This document shows, piece by piece, positions 17,569-25,168 of a stretch of DNA of 64,000 nt (positions are counted from its first letter, which is position 1; every line of letters starts with the position of its first letter). A program made the translations under genes and the position numbers. The stretch is from Clostridiales bacterium (lineage in GTDB: Bacteria > Bacillota > Clostridia > Oscillospirales > CAG-272): assembly GCA_003150035.1 (NCBI GenBank), contig QALR01000001.1:16943-80942 (forward strand), written 5' to 3'. The notes below the pieces were generated by a model, which made no database searches, had not been told where the DNA came from, and worked only from the letters and a program-made list of their open reading frames with translations.

Positions 17569-17597
17569 TTTACAAATTTGTTTTTATGTGATAGGAT
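17569..17597 (+). promoter_or_regulatory. Sigma-A promoter of the XRE-S24 regulator gene
   Basis: TTTACA at 17569-17574, a 17-nt spacer and TAGGAT at 17592-17597. An alternative TATAAT lies at 17610-17615 but has no good -35. A TTACCGTAA site begins two bases after the -10, where a bound repressor would block initiation. Confidence 0.6.
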
Positions 17598-17779
17598 ATT
17601 ACCGTAAAGTATAATATGGAGAAAATGTTCCGTCTTCGCTTCCGTTAGGCAAAAGCCGGTGAATGCCCTTGTGTTTTCAGCAGAGAGAGCTTCTTTTGAA
17701 AACGCGTGTGACTGAGCGCCACGCCTTGCTGCGCCGGATGACGGGGCAGTTCCCTTATGGAAATTCGGAGGGTCAGACT

Positions 17780-18499
17780 ATGGATTGGCTCGAAAATATC
17801 AAAAAAATCAAAAAGAACAAAGGCTTTACCAATGAATCGCTTTCTGAAAAATCGGGTATTTCGATCGGGACGCTGAACAAGCTTCTTTGCGGCGCTACTT
17901 CGGATCCGAAGCTTTCTACGCTGCTCTCGCTTTCGGATGCTTTGGACTGTTCTTTGGACGCCCTTATCGGCATCCGGAAAGAGCCGTCCTCTGCTCTTGG
18001 CAAAGAGCTTTTGCTCCGGTACGAGGCGCTCGACGCCGCCGGACGAAAAGCGGTGGATGATGTTGCCAACAGGGAATACGAACGGATGATAAGGGAGCAG
18101 GCGGAAGAGCCGTATTCGTTGGACACGCCTTCGGTACGCAAGCTGCGGCTTTACAATATTGCGGTTTCCGCCGGAACGGGTTCTTATCTTTCCGGTGATG
18201 ATTATCGTGAGATTTCCGTATATTCCAATGAAAAAACAGACGCGGCAGATTTTGCGGTGAGAGTGTACGGTGACAGCATGATGCCGCGTTATGCGGACGG
18301 AGATATTCTGCTTGTGATGAAATCCGACGGTATTGAAAAGGGAGAGCTTGGCATTTTCGCTCTGAATGGAGAAAGCTTTTTCAAAAAGTATGGCGGCGAT
18401 CGGCTGATTTCGCTGAACCCCGCCTATCGGGACATCGTGATCGGCGAGAATGATGAAATCCTGTGCTTTGGTAAGGTCATCGGCAGATTGAAAAAATAA
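17780..18499 (+). CDS. XRE-family repressor with S24 (LexA-like) peptidase domain
   Basis: The 239-residue protein joins an N-terminal HTH (about residues 5-60, GFTNESLSEKSGISIGTLNKLL) to a C-terminal S24 domain (about 125-239). In LexA/CI-type regulators the latter cleaves an Ala-Gly bond upon RecA-filament stimulation. The cleavage site fits Ala131-Gly132 (AVSAGTGSY), the nucleophile is Ser166 in GDSMMPRY, and the general-base lysine is in ESFFKKYGG (Lys202 or 203). The ATG at 17780 follows GGAGG; the frame is open further upstream but with no ribosome binding site. It probably represses itself and the divergent membrane protein gene and may respond to DNA damage. Confidence 0.9.
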   Translation: MDWLENIKKIKKNKGFTNESLSEKSGISIGTLNKLLCGATSDPKLSTLLSLSDALDCSLDALIGIRKEPSSALGKELLLRYEALDAAGRKAVDDVANREYERMIREQAEEPYSLDTPSVRKLRLYNIAVSAGTGSYLSGDDYREISVYSNEKTDAADFAVRVYGDSMMPRYADGDILLVMKSDGIEKGELGIFALNGESFFKKYGGDRLISLNPAYRDIVIGENDEILCFGKVIGRLKK

Positions 18500-18510
18500 T
18501 AGGACGATCA

Positions 18511-18541
18511 AAAAAAGACGGATGTATCATCCGCCTTTTTC
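18511..18541. terminator. Bidirectional terminator between the S24 regulator and rubrerythrin
   Basis: CGGATG-tat-CATCCG (18519-18533) is flanked by an A-run on the left and a T-run on the right, so it can end both convergent genes. Confidence 0.75.
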
Positions 18542-18544
18542 TTT

Positions 18545-19087
18545 TTAATAATTTTCTGCTTTGACCTGGAAATAGCTCTTGGGATGCGCACATACGGGGC
18601 ATATTTCGGGCGCCTTTTTGCCGACGACGATATGACCGCAGTTGGAGCATTGCCAAATGACATCTCCATCTTTGGAGAATACAAGGCCGCCCTCAATGTT
18701 GGCGATCAGCTTGCGATAGCGCTCTTCATGCTCTTTTTCGATTTTGCCGACGGCCTCGAAGAGATAGGCGATGCGGTCGAAGCCCTCTTCTTTTGCTTCT
18801 TTGGCAAATTTGTCATACATATCGGTCCATTCGTAATTTTCGCCGGCGGCCGCATCTTCAAGGTTTGCAAGGGTATCCGGTATTTCACCCCCATGCAGCA
18901 GCTTGAACCAGATTTTTGCATGCTCCTTCTCATTGTCTGCTGTTTCCTCAAAAATTTTTGCAATCTGGACATAGCCGTCCTTTTTTGCTTTGGAGGCGTA
19001 ATAGGTATATTTATTTCTCGCCTGAGATTCGCCCGCGAACGCCGCCATCAGATTTGCTTCTGTTCTCGATCCTTTCAGTTCCATCAT
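18545..19087 (-). CDS. rbr: Rubrerythrin
   Basis: Rubrerythrin is a cytosolic peroxide reductase of anaerobes. The 180-residue protein has an N-terminal diiron four-helix domain with GESQARNKYTYYASKAKKDG, the ETADNEKEHAKIW motif and EKEHEERYRKL, followed by a C-terminal rubredoxin-like domain with two CxxC pairs (CSNCGH and CPVCAHP). All iron ligands expected for the family appear present. Two adjacent ATGs (19087 and 19084) follow AAAGGAG. It is monocistronic, with a large inverted repeat in its leader (19110-19141). Confidence 0.97.
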   Translation of the reverse strand: MMELKGSRTEANLMAAFAGESQARNKYTYYASKAKKDGYVQIAKIFEETADNEKEHAKIWFKLLHGGEIPDTLANLEDAAAGENYEWTDMYDKFAKEAKEEGFDRIAYLFEAVGKIEKEHEERYRKLIANIEGGLVFSKDGDVIWQCSNCGHIVVGKKAPEICPVCAHPKSYFQVKAENY

Positions 19088-19109
19088 CCATTCTCCTTTA
19101 TCAAAATAT

Positions 19110-19141
19110 CAGGACGGCAGAGAGCGCTCTCGACCGTCCTG
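19110..19141. repeat. Inverted repeat upstream of rubrerythrin
   Basis: CAGGACGG and GAGAGC pair with GCTCTC and CCGTCCTG, with a CA/GA mismatch between the two blocks. It could be the terminator of the upstream minus-strand gene (stop at 19174, 33 nt away), although the T-tract is weak, or a leader structure of the rubrerythrin mRNA. Confidence 0.55.
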
Positions 19142-19173
19142 CTTATATAGCTTACTACAAATTCCAAAATAAG

Positions 19174-20853
19174 TCAATAGATAGTTTTGGCATGGATTGC
19201 GACAGTGGAGCGCTGCGGCGTGGTTGCCGTCATCGCAAGGGTTGCCATCTTCTCATCGGCAGGGAAAGCGCCGCGCATGTGCTCTGCATAGGTATGGGAG
19301 AAAAATCCGCCTTCAATCTCAAAATATCGGCGCGTATCGAGAAAATAACGCGCGCCCCCCTTCTTAAGGAACAGATAATCGCCTGCTTTTGTATAAGCGG
19401 CAAAGGTATCGGTATCAAGCTTTCCGCCGGGTGTCACTACAAATTCCAGCTTTGTCGGAATGCGTTCACAGCCGGAGGTCTCAATATCCAATACAGCACC
19501 GTCCTCTGTGATATGAACGGTGATTTCCGTGTGGAAATTCTGAATGTTGATAATCTTTCTCTTGGAATGGTCCATCCGGCGCCAATCAGAGGTTTCCGGC
19601 TTTTCATCGAACTGAGAACGGTAACCTGCCGATTCATCACAGATGAGCCGGAACCCATCCTCTGTCGGCACAATTTCCCTTGCGCGGAACTGAGAGTGCG
19701 GGTCGCCGAAGAAAGAACCGGCGTACCGAACCTGCAAAATGCTGGAGCCATAATTCATCTGCAGGAACACGGGGTGTCTGGTGCCAAGCAGCGTGATGAC
19801 AAGGTCATGCTCCGGCTTATAAATGCGCGCAATGTTGCTTTTGGGAAGAAATTTGGTTTGATTTTTTGCCGGCGCTTTGGATGCTATCTGGTTCTGCCGT
19901 TCTTCCATTTCCGGGAAAAGGAGGAAGAAGGAAAGAAGATCGCAATGATAAATGGAAATTGCTGTAGTGAAATCGAAACGATCCAAAATGGTGTCTGCCA
20001 TATAGGCAAATTCCGGGTTTTTATCCCATAGAGCAAGGAGCAGATAGAAGGAATAGTAAGGAGCGATGTTGTATTTTCCCCCTTGATCCCATCTTGTGGA
20101 GTTCAAGGTGTTGACCGTCAGATCCGGTTCGGTAAAACTAAACATGAGGTTTAAATTTCGCCTCGGATATTCAAGATAGGTCTCATCATGCAAGAAATAT
20201 GCCATGACCGTGAACGCATGGTCGCAAATCAGATTATAAGAACCGGTCGAACGTTCGGTATATTCACCGTTTTCATCACAGTCAATGCCTTCCATCAGAA
20301 AACGATCGATGGCTTCCATGAACTTGGAATTCTGCGTATATTGATAGGCAATGGAAAGACCGGCGCTGATGACCCACCGATGATTCGGCGTATGGAAGCC
20401 GAGCGTTGCCATCGCCTCTCCCATTTTGGAGAGAATCCGTTTTACGATTTCAAACAATTCGTCTTCCAGTGCGGTATGCTCAGAAAATTTTGTGAGCACT
20501 GCTGTCGTTGTAAAATAGGCCTTGACATGGAAGCCGGTCTGCGCGGGATCGTGGAAGTTGGTTTCGATCAGGTCAACAGAGCCATCCTCGTGGATATAGG
20601 TTTCATATTTTTCCAAGAGGGCAATCGCATATTCCAATAAAGTTTTATCGTGATAGTGCGGCGAATCGGGCATATAATATCCAAGAACCAGAGACGGGTA
20701 AAAGCATCCGTAATAGCCGGGGTCGTCCAAACCAATATATGCGCTCCGTTCAAGCAATGCCGTTTCGGGATTCAGACGGACTTTACATAGACTTAATGTG
20801 TTTTCTAGATTCTGAAAAAAATGATCCTTCAGGATCTGACTGTGATTTTTCAT
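19174..20853 (-). CDS. Putative (alpha/alpha)-toroid carbohydrate-active enzyme, heparinase-like
   Basis: The 559-residue protein appears to have a long helical N-terminal half with repeated aromatic helix ends (YYGCFYPSLVLGYYMPD, then TPNHRWVISAGLSIAYQYTQ, GEYTERSTGSYNLICDHAF) and a beta-rich C-terminal half from about 350. This two-part plan, with Asn-His and Tyr residues in the toroid, resembles heparinase II/III-type polysaccharide lyases and relatives, but I cannot name the family. No signal peptide is seen, so it would act on imported oligosaccharides. The start at 20853 is chosen because the promoter lies at 20894-20922, which rules out the longer frame. The AGGAG site is 14 nt from the ATG. 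Confidence 0.75.
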   Translation of the reverse strand: MKNHSQILKDHFFQNLENTLSLCKVRLNPETALLERSAYIGLDDPGYYGCFYPSLVLGYYMPDSPHYHDKTLLEYAIALLEKYETYIHEDGSVDLIETNFHDPAQTGFHVKAYFTTTAVLTKFSEHTALEDELFEIVKRILSKMGEAMATLGFHTPNHRWVISAGLSIAYQYTQNSKFMEAIDRFLMEGIDCDENGEYTERSTGSYNLICDHAFTVMAYFLHDETYLEYPRRNLNLMFSFTEPDLTVNTLNSTRWDQGGKYNIAPYYSFYLLLALWDKNPEFAYMADTILDRFDFTTAISIYHCDLLSFFLLFPEMEERQNQIASKAPAKNQTKFLPKSNIARIYKPEHDLVITLLGTRHPVFLQMNYGSSILQVRYAGSFFGDPHSQFRAREIVPTEDGFRLICDESAGYRSQFDEKPETSDWRRMDHSKRKIINIQNFHTEITVHITEDGAVLDIETSGCERIPTKLEFVVTPGGKLDTDTFAAYTKAGDYLFLKKGGARYFLDTRRYFEIEGGFFSHTYAEHMRGAFPADEKMATLAMTATTPQRSTVAIHAKTIY

Positions 20854-20893
20854 TTTGTAATATACACTCCTGCGATTGCGTTTTTTCGCGAGC

Positions 20894-20922
20894 ATTTTAT
20901 CACAATCAAAAGAATTTGTCAA
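20894..20922 (-). promoter_or_regulatory. Sigma-A promoter of the toroid-enzyme gene
   Basis: On the minus strand TTGACA (20917-20922), a 17-nt spacer and TAAAAT (20894-20899). Transcription would begin near 20887, so the ATG at 20853 is the first usable start. Confidence 0.75.
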
Positions 20923-20925
20923 TGA

Positions 20926-21458
20926 AAAATGAACAAAAACATGTATAAAAAACGAGAAAAAAAGTCGATTTCATTATGTAAAATTCATAAATCTTAAAAA
21001 TCGCCGAAAAGATTCAGCTTGTGATGGGATGTTGCCAAATAATTTCGCTTATCGCCCGTATGCGACTACATCTGAAACGATTTTTGGCACATCGGGCGAG
21101 ATAGAGGAGCCTTTGCTTTTGAGGGTTATCGATGCAGTTGCCTGTATGGGGGAATGAATAGCGGGAGCTTCCTTTTTGAGATAACGGAACGAACCGCACG
21201 GGCATAGCTTGACTGACCGATCCGCTGCCGGCGCCATGATTGCCGTATGAGACGCTTGTATGATGCGGATAAAATTGAGCTGTGCTTGAGCGCAGGCCAC
21301 AGAACGAAGCGGATATCAAAGTGCCATTATGGCTCAAAAAGCTATAAAACGAATTAGCCCGGCGTGATAGTCACGCCGGGCCTTGCCCGGAAGGACCAGA
21401 AATCTCTCGGCCGCCCCTTTCCGGAGTTTTTCATGAGTTTGCAGAAACTTTCTGCCAT
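20926..21458. other. Gene-free stretch with nested hairpins next to mazF
   Basis: No gene is convincingly encoded in these 530 bases; an 83-codon minus-strand frame (21049-21300) has a GTG start, no ribosome binding site and a stop just upstream. The right end (21357-21424) contains a strong 11-bp hairpin and two overlapping alternatives described separately. The left end is AT-rich. The remainder may be decayed coding sequence or an unannotated RNA. Confidence 0.4.
21357..21424. repeat. Overlapping alternative hairpins
   Basis: GCCCGGCGTGA pairs with TCACGCCGGGC (21357-21381, loop TAG). The right arm can instead pair as CCGGGC with GCCCGG (21376-21390). CCGGAAGG (21387-21394) can pair with CCTTTCCGG (21416-21424), which is followed by AGTTTTT on the plus strand. 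Because arms are shared, the structures exclude one another. It may terminate mazF (minus) or an RNA on the plus strand. Confidence 0.5.
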
Positions 21459-21878
21459 TCATGCGGTAACAGCGGGGGTATGTTTTTCCGCTGCAGCCGG
21501 AATTTCTGCTTGTCTTTCATGATTTTCATATATGCTGTCAAGTCCAAAGCTGACGGTAATTGCGTCGTTGACTCTTTGCATAAGTACGTCGTCAAGGTGT
21601 CCCATTTTCTCACGAAGTCTAGTTTTATCAATGGTTCGAATCTGTTCGAGGAGAATAACGGAGTCCTTGACAAGCCCGTACTTTTCGGCGTAAACATCGA
21701 TATGAGTCGGCAGCTTTGCTTTCCCGAGCTGACTTGTGATGGCAGCGGCGATTACAGTCGGGCTATACTTGTTTCCGACATCGTTTTGTACAATCAGAAC
21801 GGGACGAAGACCGCCCTGTTCGCTGCCTACGACCGGACTGAGATCTGCATAATAAATATCTCCGCGTTTAATGGTCAA
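21459..21878 (-). CDS. EndoA/MazF-type mRNA interferase, orphan toxin
   Basis: The 139-residue protein matches Bacillus EndoA (MazF/PemK), a ribosome-independent endoribonuclease. Key residues are in register: Arg25 in GGLRPVLIV and Thr48 in AAITSQ, with the RGDIYYADLSPVVGSEQGG opening. The C-terminus is about 20 residues longer than in Bacillus. The start is a TTG at 21876-21878 with only a weak GAGAG upstream. The usual antitoxin gene (EndoAI, ribbon-helix-helix) and alr are not upstream; instead there is a 302-nt gap and then enolase. It is therefore an orphan toxin here, or has a distant partner. Confidence 0.93.
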   Translation of the reverse strand: MTIKRGDIYYADLSPVVGSEQGGLRPVLIVQNDVGNKYSPTVIAAAITSQLGKAKLPTHIDVYAEKYGLVKDSVILLEQIRTIDKTRLREKMGHLDDVLMQRVNDAITVSFGLDSIYENHERQAEIPAAAEKHTPAVTA

Positions 21879-22180
21879 TTTGATTCACTCTCTCTTTTTC
21901 ATACTTTCGGAGGGCCTTATTTGCCTTCCAATTATATTTTTACCAACTTATATCATTTTTTAATCAGGAAAACTGAGAAATAGATTGTCAAATTATGACA
22001 AGTTTCGCACAAATGATTGCCCAAAAGCTTTGGCTGCGCTGTAGCTGGGCGCACGCTGTTTCTCGCTTTCCTTTATTATTGTATTTCACCTGCTCTGTCT
22101 TTGTCACAAATCCTTTGTCCGGACATGTGGCCTATCATAGCGCCCTGTCGGTGCAACATGTCCATCGGAATATAGAGCGT
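21879..22180. other. Intergenic region upstream of mazF
   Basis: No antitoxin or other gene is evident in the 302 nt between enolase and mazF on either strand. It contains the inverted repeat TTGTCA-aatta-TGACAA at 21985-22001, whose left arm on the minus strand reads as a TTGACA-type -35, so a regulator may bind there. No convincing -10 at the right spacing is seen. Confidence 0.45.
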
Positions 22181-23425
22181 TCAGCTCAGGAGCCTGTCTA
22201 TTTGGATAAGCCTGTTATATTTGGCAACACGTTCTCCTCTGGCCGGCGCGCCCGCTTTGAGAAAACCGGCGCCGGTCGCGACGGCGATATCCGAGATAAA
22301 AGTATCACTGGTTTCTCCGGAACGGTGGGATATGATGGTTTGGTAACCTTTCGTATGGGCAAGTCTTATGGCGCCGAGAGCCTCAGAGAGGGTGCCGATT
22401 TGATTCGGTTTGATAAGGATGGCATTCGCAAGCCCCTCTTGTATGCCATTGTGCAGACGGCTGCTGTTTGTGACGAAAAGGTCGTCTCCCACCAGCATGA
22501 TTTTTTTGCCGAGAAGCTCCGTTATTTTGCGCCAGCCAGAAATATCATTTTCTCCGACGGGGTCTTCTATAGAGAGAATCGGGTACCTATCACACCACCC
22601 CAAAAATTTGGCGATAAGCTCGTCCGAGGTCAGAAGCAGCCCTCGTCCCGGTAGGGAATAGAGGTCCCCATGGGCCCACTCGCTTGCGGCAACGTCGAGA
22701 GCCAGTTTTACCGTATCGGTGGTATAGCCGGCTTGCTGTATAGCGGTGAGAATACATTCTATTGCTGCCTCGTCATCTGACAGGTCCGGTGCAAAACCGC
22801 CTTCGTCACCGACGGAGGTGGCAAGACCTCTGCTGTGAAGGAGCGTACGCAGGGCTTGGTAAATTTCACTGCCGATTCTTACAGCTTCGGAAATGTTATC
22901 GGCCCCTACCGGGACGATCATGAATTCCTGAATATCAATGTTGTTATCCGCGTGACGTCCCCCGTTTAGGATGTTCATCATCGGAACCGGCATGGAGACG
23001 CTTCCGTATATACCGCCGAGATAACGATAAAGCGGCATCTCATAGGCGTTTGCGGCCGCTCTTGCTGCCGCAAGGGAAATGGCAAGAAGCGCATTGGCAC
23101 CGAATTTTGATTTATTACCGGTTCCGTCAAGCTCGCAAAGGCACCTGTCTAATACAGATTGGGCAGAAGCATCTATGCCTCGAATTTTCGGCAAAAGCAC
23201 AGCTTCTATATCTGTACATACACCGCGAGTACCATGTCCCCCATACCGGGAGGGCTCGCCGTCTCGGCGCTCGGTCGCTTCATATTCGCCAGTGGAGGCA
23301 CCGGACGGCACGCTTGCCACACCATATGCGCCGCCTTCTAAAGCCAGATGAACCGTGATTGTGGGGTTTCCTCTGGAATCCAATGTTTCAAAAGCCCGTA
23401 TAGATGAGATTTTTTTGTTTGTCAT
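22181..23425 (-). CDS. eno: Enolase (phosphopyruvate hydratase)
   Basis: Enolase converts 2-phosphoglycerate to phosphoenolpyruvate in glycolysis. The 414-residue protein has the family motifs: FETLDSRGNPTI, PSGASTGEYEA, MNILNGGRHADNN, ATSVGDEGGFAP, ALDVAASEW, SIEDPVGEND, LVGDDLFVTN, ILIKPNQIGT and IISHRSGET. The metal ligands in the Asp/Glu/Asp set and the catalytic lysine are present. The ATG at 23425 follows AAAAAGGAG; an upstream TTG frame to 23449 is unlikely. It stands alone, not with other glycolytic genes. Confidence 0.96.
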   Translation of the reverse strand: MTNKKISSIRAFETLDSRGNPTITVHLALEGGAYGVASVPSGASTGEYEATERRDGEPSRYGGHGTRGVCTDIEAVLLPKIRGIDASAQSVLDRCLCELDGTGNKSKFGANALLAISLAAARAAANAYEMPLYRYLGGIYGSVSMPVPMMNILNGGRHADNNIDIQEFMIVPVGADNISEAVRIGSEIYQALRTLLHSRGLATSVGDEGGFAPDLSDDEAAIECILTAIQQAGYTTDTVKLALDVAASEWAHGDLYSLPGRGLLLTSDELIAKFLGWCDRYPILSIEDPVGENDISGWRKITELLGKKIMLVGDDLFVTNSSRLHNGIQEGLANAILIKPNQIGTLSEALGAIRLAHTKGYQTIISHRSGETSDTFISDIAVATGAGFLKAGAPARGERVAKYNRLIQIDRLLS

Positions 23426-23584
23426 GCTGCTGCTCCTTTTTAGGGACATTTTTGGATAGAAATGAAAATCCGGATGTCCGCTTTTTTATTTGGAATATTA
23501 TGAAGATTATTGTCATATATTGAAGTACTTATGCGCCTGCAACGAACGAGGCAGAGGCTTTGGGACAAAAAATTCGGAAAATAC

Positions 23585-23613
23585 TTGATTTTTTAAAAAA
23601 GTTATGATATAAT
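23585..23613 (+). promoter_or_regulatory. Sigma-A promoter for the pyroglutamyl peptidase gene
   Basis: TTGATT at 23585-23590, a 17-nt spacer and TATAAT at 23608-23613, about 74 nt before the start codon. Confidence 0.75.
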
Positions 23614-23686
23614 CTTCAAAGATTTCTCTAAAGGGAGAGATGAAAGAATCGGCAGGGCTTTCCTGTGTTCAAAAAGGAATTTTTAT

Positions 23687-24298
23687 ATGGCTGTCAGAAT
23701 ATTGCTTACCGGATTTGAACCGTTTGGCAACGATGACTACAATCCATCCGCCGAGGCAGTAGAACGCGTATCCAGCATAAGGGGAGCACGGATCGAAAAG
23801 CTTATCTTACCGGTTGTGTGGGGTACCGCATTCGAGAGAATGCAAACGGTCTGGGAAGATTTTTCTCCTGATCTTGTGTTGATGACAGGGCTTGCAGGTG
23901 GATCAGACCGAATCCGAATCGAACGGGTGGGAATAAATCTTTGCGGTGCTGCAAAAGATAGCCTTGGAAAATATCCGAATGGCTCCGAGGATTGCGCAGC
24001 GGAGAGAAGAATCAGCGAGAATGGAGCAGATGCTTATTTTTCGACATATGATGAAAAGAGCATTCTAAATGCTCTTCGGTCTGCCGGAATTCCCGCAGGA
24101 TATTCTTTTTCTGCCGGTACGTATTTATGCAATTATATCCTATATTCTTCTCTGGAGAAAATATCAAGAGAAAAAAGAACGATCAAGGCTGGATTCCTCC
24201 ATGTCCCCTATGCGAATGGGATGAGGGAGAATGTTCCCTGTCTGCCGATTGATATCATTGTTGCGGCCTTGGAGCTTGCGTTATCCAATATGTTATAG
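23687..24298 (+). CDS. Pyroglutamyl-peptidase I family (C15) cysteine peptidase
   Basis: This 203-residue protein removes N-terminal pyroglutamate from peptides, if it follows the family. The triad positions are visible: Glu79 in DRIRIERVGIN, Cys148 in GTYLCNYILY and His172 in AGFLHVPYA. The opening LLTGFEPFGNDDYNPS is the typical substrate-pocket segment. The length is in range (about 215). A lipoprotein gene follows 11 nt later on the same transcript. Confidence 0.93.
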   Translation: MAVRILLTGFEPFGNDDYNPSAEAVERVSSIRGARIEKLILPVVWGTAFERMQTVWEDFSPDLVLMTGLAGGSDRIRIERVGINLCGAAKDSLGKYPNGSEDCAAERRISENGADAYFSTYDEKSILNALRSAGIPAGYSFSAGTYLCNYILYSSLEKISREKRTIKAGFLHVPYANGMRENVPCLPIDIIVAALELALSNML

Positions 24299-24309
24299 GA
24301 GGTGGGATA

Positions 24310-25059
24310 ATGAAGTATATAAGGAAAATTGCTGCGGCTATACTCGCTGTCGCGCTGATTGCCGGGGTATATGCCTGTACGCCGTCTAAAAAAGTACAGA
24401 ATGAAGTATACGACTATCTGAATGAAAAATATACGGGTTTGGAATTTTCGCTTCTTGATTACACACAGGATAAAGAAACGAGCGGGAGATATACGGTTTT
24501 TGCAAGATGTCTGACTACCAATGTCGACTTTGAGATTTATGTTTCTTCTCTTTTTATTACTGACAGCTATGGGGTGAGCTATGCCAATTCTGTTATGGAT
24601 CCGCAGATTTTAGATGCGCTTGGAAATGCGCGTAGCCTTGGTTGTGTAGAGGATGTGCAATGGCTTGATCTTTATGAGGAAGACAGCGATGGATATCGAT
24701 TTGATGAGGTAGATCCGAATATTTCTTATGATGTCAAGGATGTCAATGAAATATATCGTATACGGCTTGCTGATGTGATTTCGGCAAACGAGGCGGCCCA
24801 ATGCGTTTATCTTGTAATGACCTCCTTGGACACAGCTGGCATTGAGTTGGACCGTGCAACCTTTGAGTTTACATTGGATGAAACACCGATTTTGTTTACG
24901 ACAGACACAGCCTCTGTGAAAGAAATTCCGCTTGAGGATTTAGAGGCCAAATTCTATGCGGCGGAATCCTCGGCGCAGCCGAATGGAAATATTCTTTATA
25001 GCACGACACTTTATAAAGAGATTAGTTATTTTATAGATAGCAGCAGCGAAAATGAATAA
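24310..25059 (+). CDS. Lipoprotein of unknown function
   Basis: The 249-residue product has a lipoprotein signal peptide with lipobox AGVYAC (Cys23). The mature part is acidic, with strands such as SGRYTVFARCLTTNVDFEIYV and a central DEVDPNISYDVKD loop. I find no known family. It is co-transcribed with the pyroglutamyl peptidase gene and the pair ends in a strong terminator, so it might be functionally linked to peptide use at the cell surface; that is inference. Confidence 0.78.
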   Translation: MKYIRKIAAAILAVALIAGVYACTPSKKVQNEVYDYLNEKYTGLEFSLLDYTQDKETSGRYTVFARCLTTNVDFEIYVSSLFITDSYGVSYANSVMDPQILDALGNARSLGCVEDVQWLDLYEEDSDGYRFDEVDPNISYDVKDVNEIYRIRLADVISANEAAQCVYLVMTSLDTAGIELDRATFEFTLDETPILFTTDTASVKEIPLEDLEAKFYAAESSAQPNGNILYSTTLYKEISYFIDSSSENE

Positions 25060-25061
25060 AG

Positions 25062-25105
25062 AACAGCCGTCAGACTTCATGCTGAAGTCTGACGGCTGTT
25101 TTCGT
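25062..25105 (+). terminator. Strong rho-independent terminator
   Basis: An 18-bp perfect stem (25062-25079 with 25083-25100, loop TGC) followed by TTCGTTT begins two bases after the lipoprotein stop codon. Confidence 0.85.
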
Positions 25106-25168
25106 TTGATCTATCGAGATGTTCTATGACGGAAATCTTCAAAAATTTTTCTGCCGGGCCGGATGCCT

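Larger units (their letters stand above)
17461..17607. promoter_or_regulatory. Repeated TTACCGTAA operator-like sites
   Basis: Two exact copies of the pseudo-palindrome TTAC-C-GTAA occur at 17536-17544 and 17599-17607, and a degenerate copy (TTACCGTTT) at 17461-17469. The first two flank the promoter of the repressor gene, one upstream of its -35 and one just after its -10; the third lies in the leader of the divergent membrane protein gene. The layout is typical of an autoregulated repressor with a shared intergenic region. Confidence 0.6.

Noticed and set aside
21014..21337. Minus-strand frames of 83 and 107 codons (21049-21300, 21014-21337) in the gap next to mazF
   Set aside because: The shorter has a GTG start, no ribosome binding site and a stop just upstream, and neither gives a recognisable protein. 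A decayed gene is possible but not supported.
21995..22654. 219-codon plus-strand frame over the end of enolase
   Set aside because: Most of it is antisense to eno, and the start region has no ribosome binding site.
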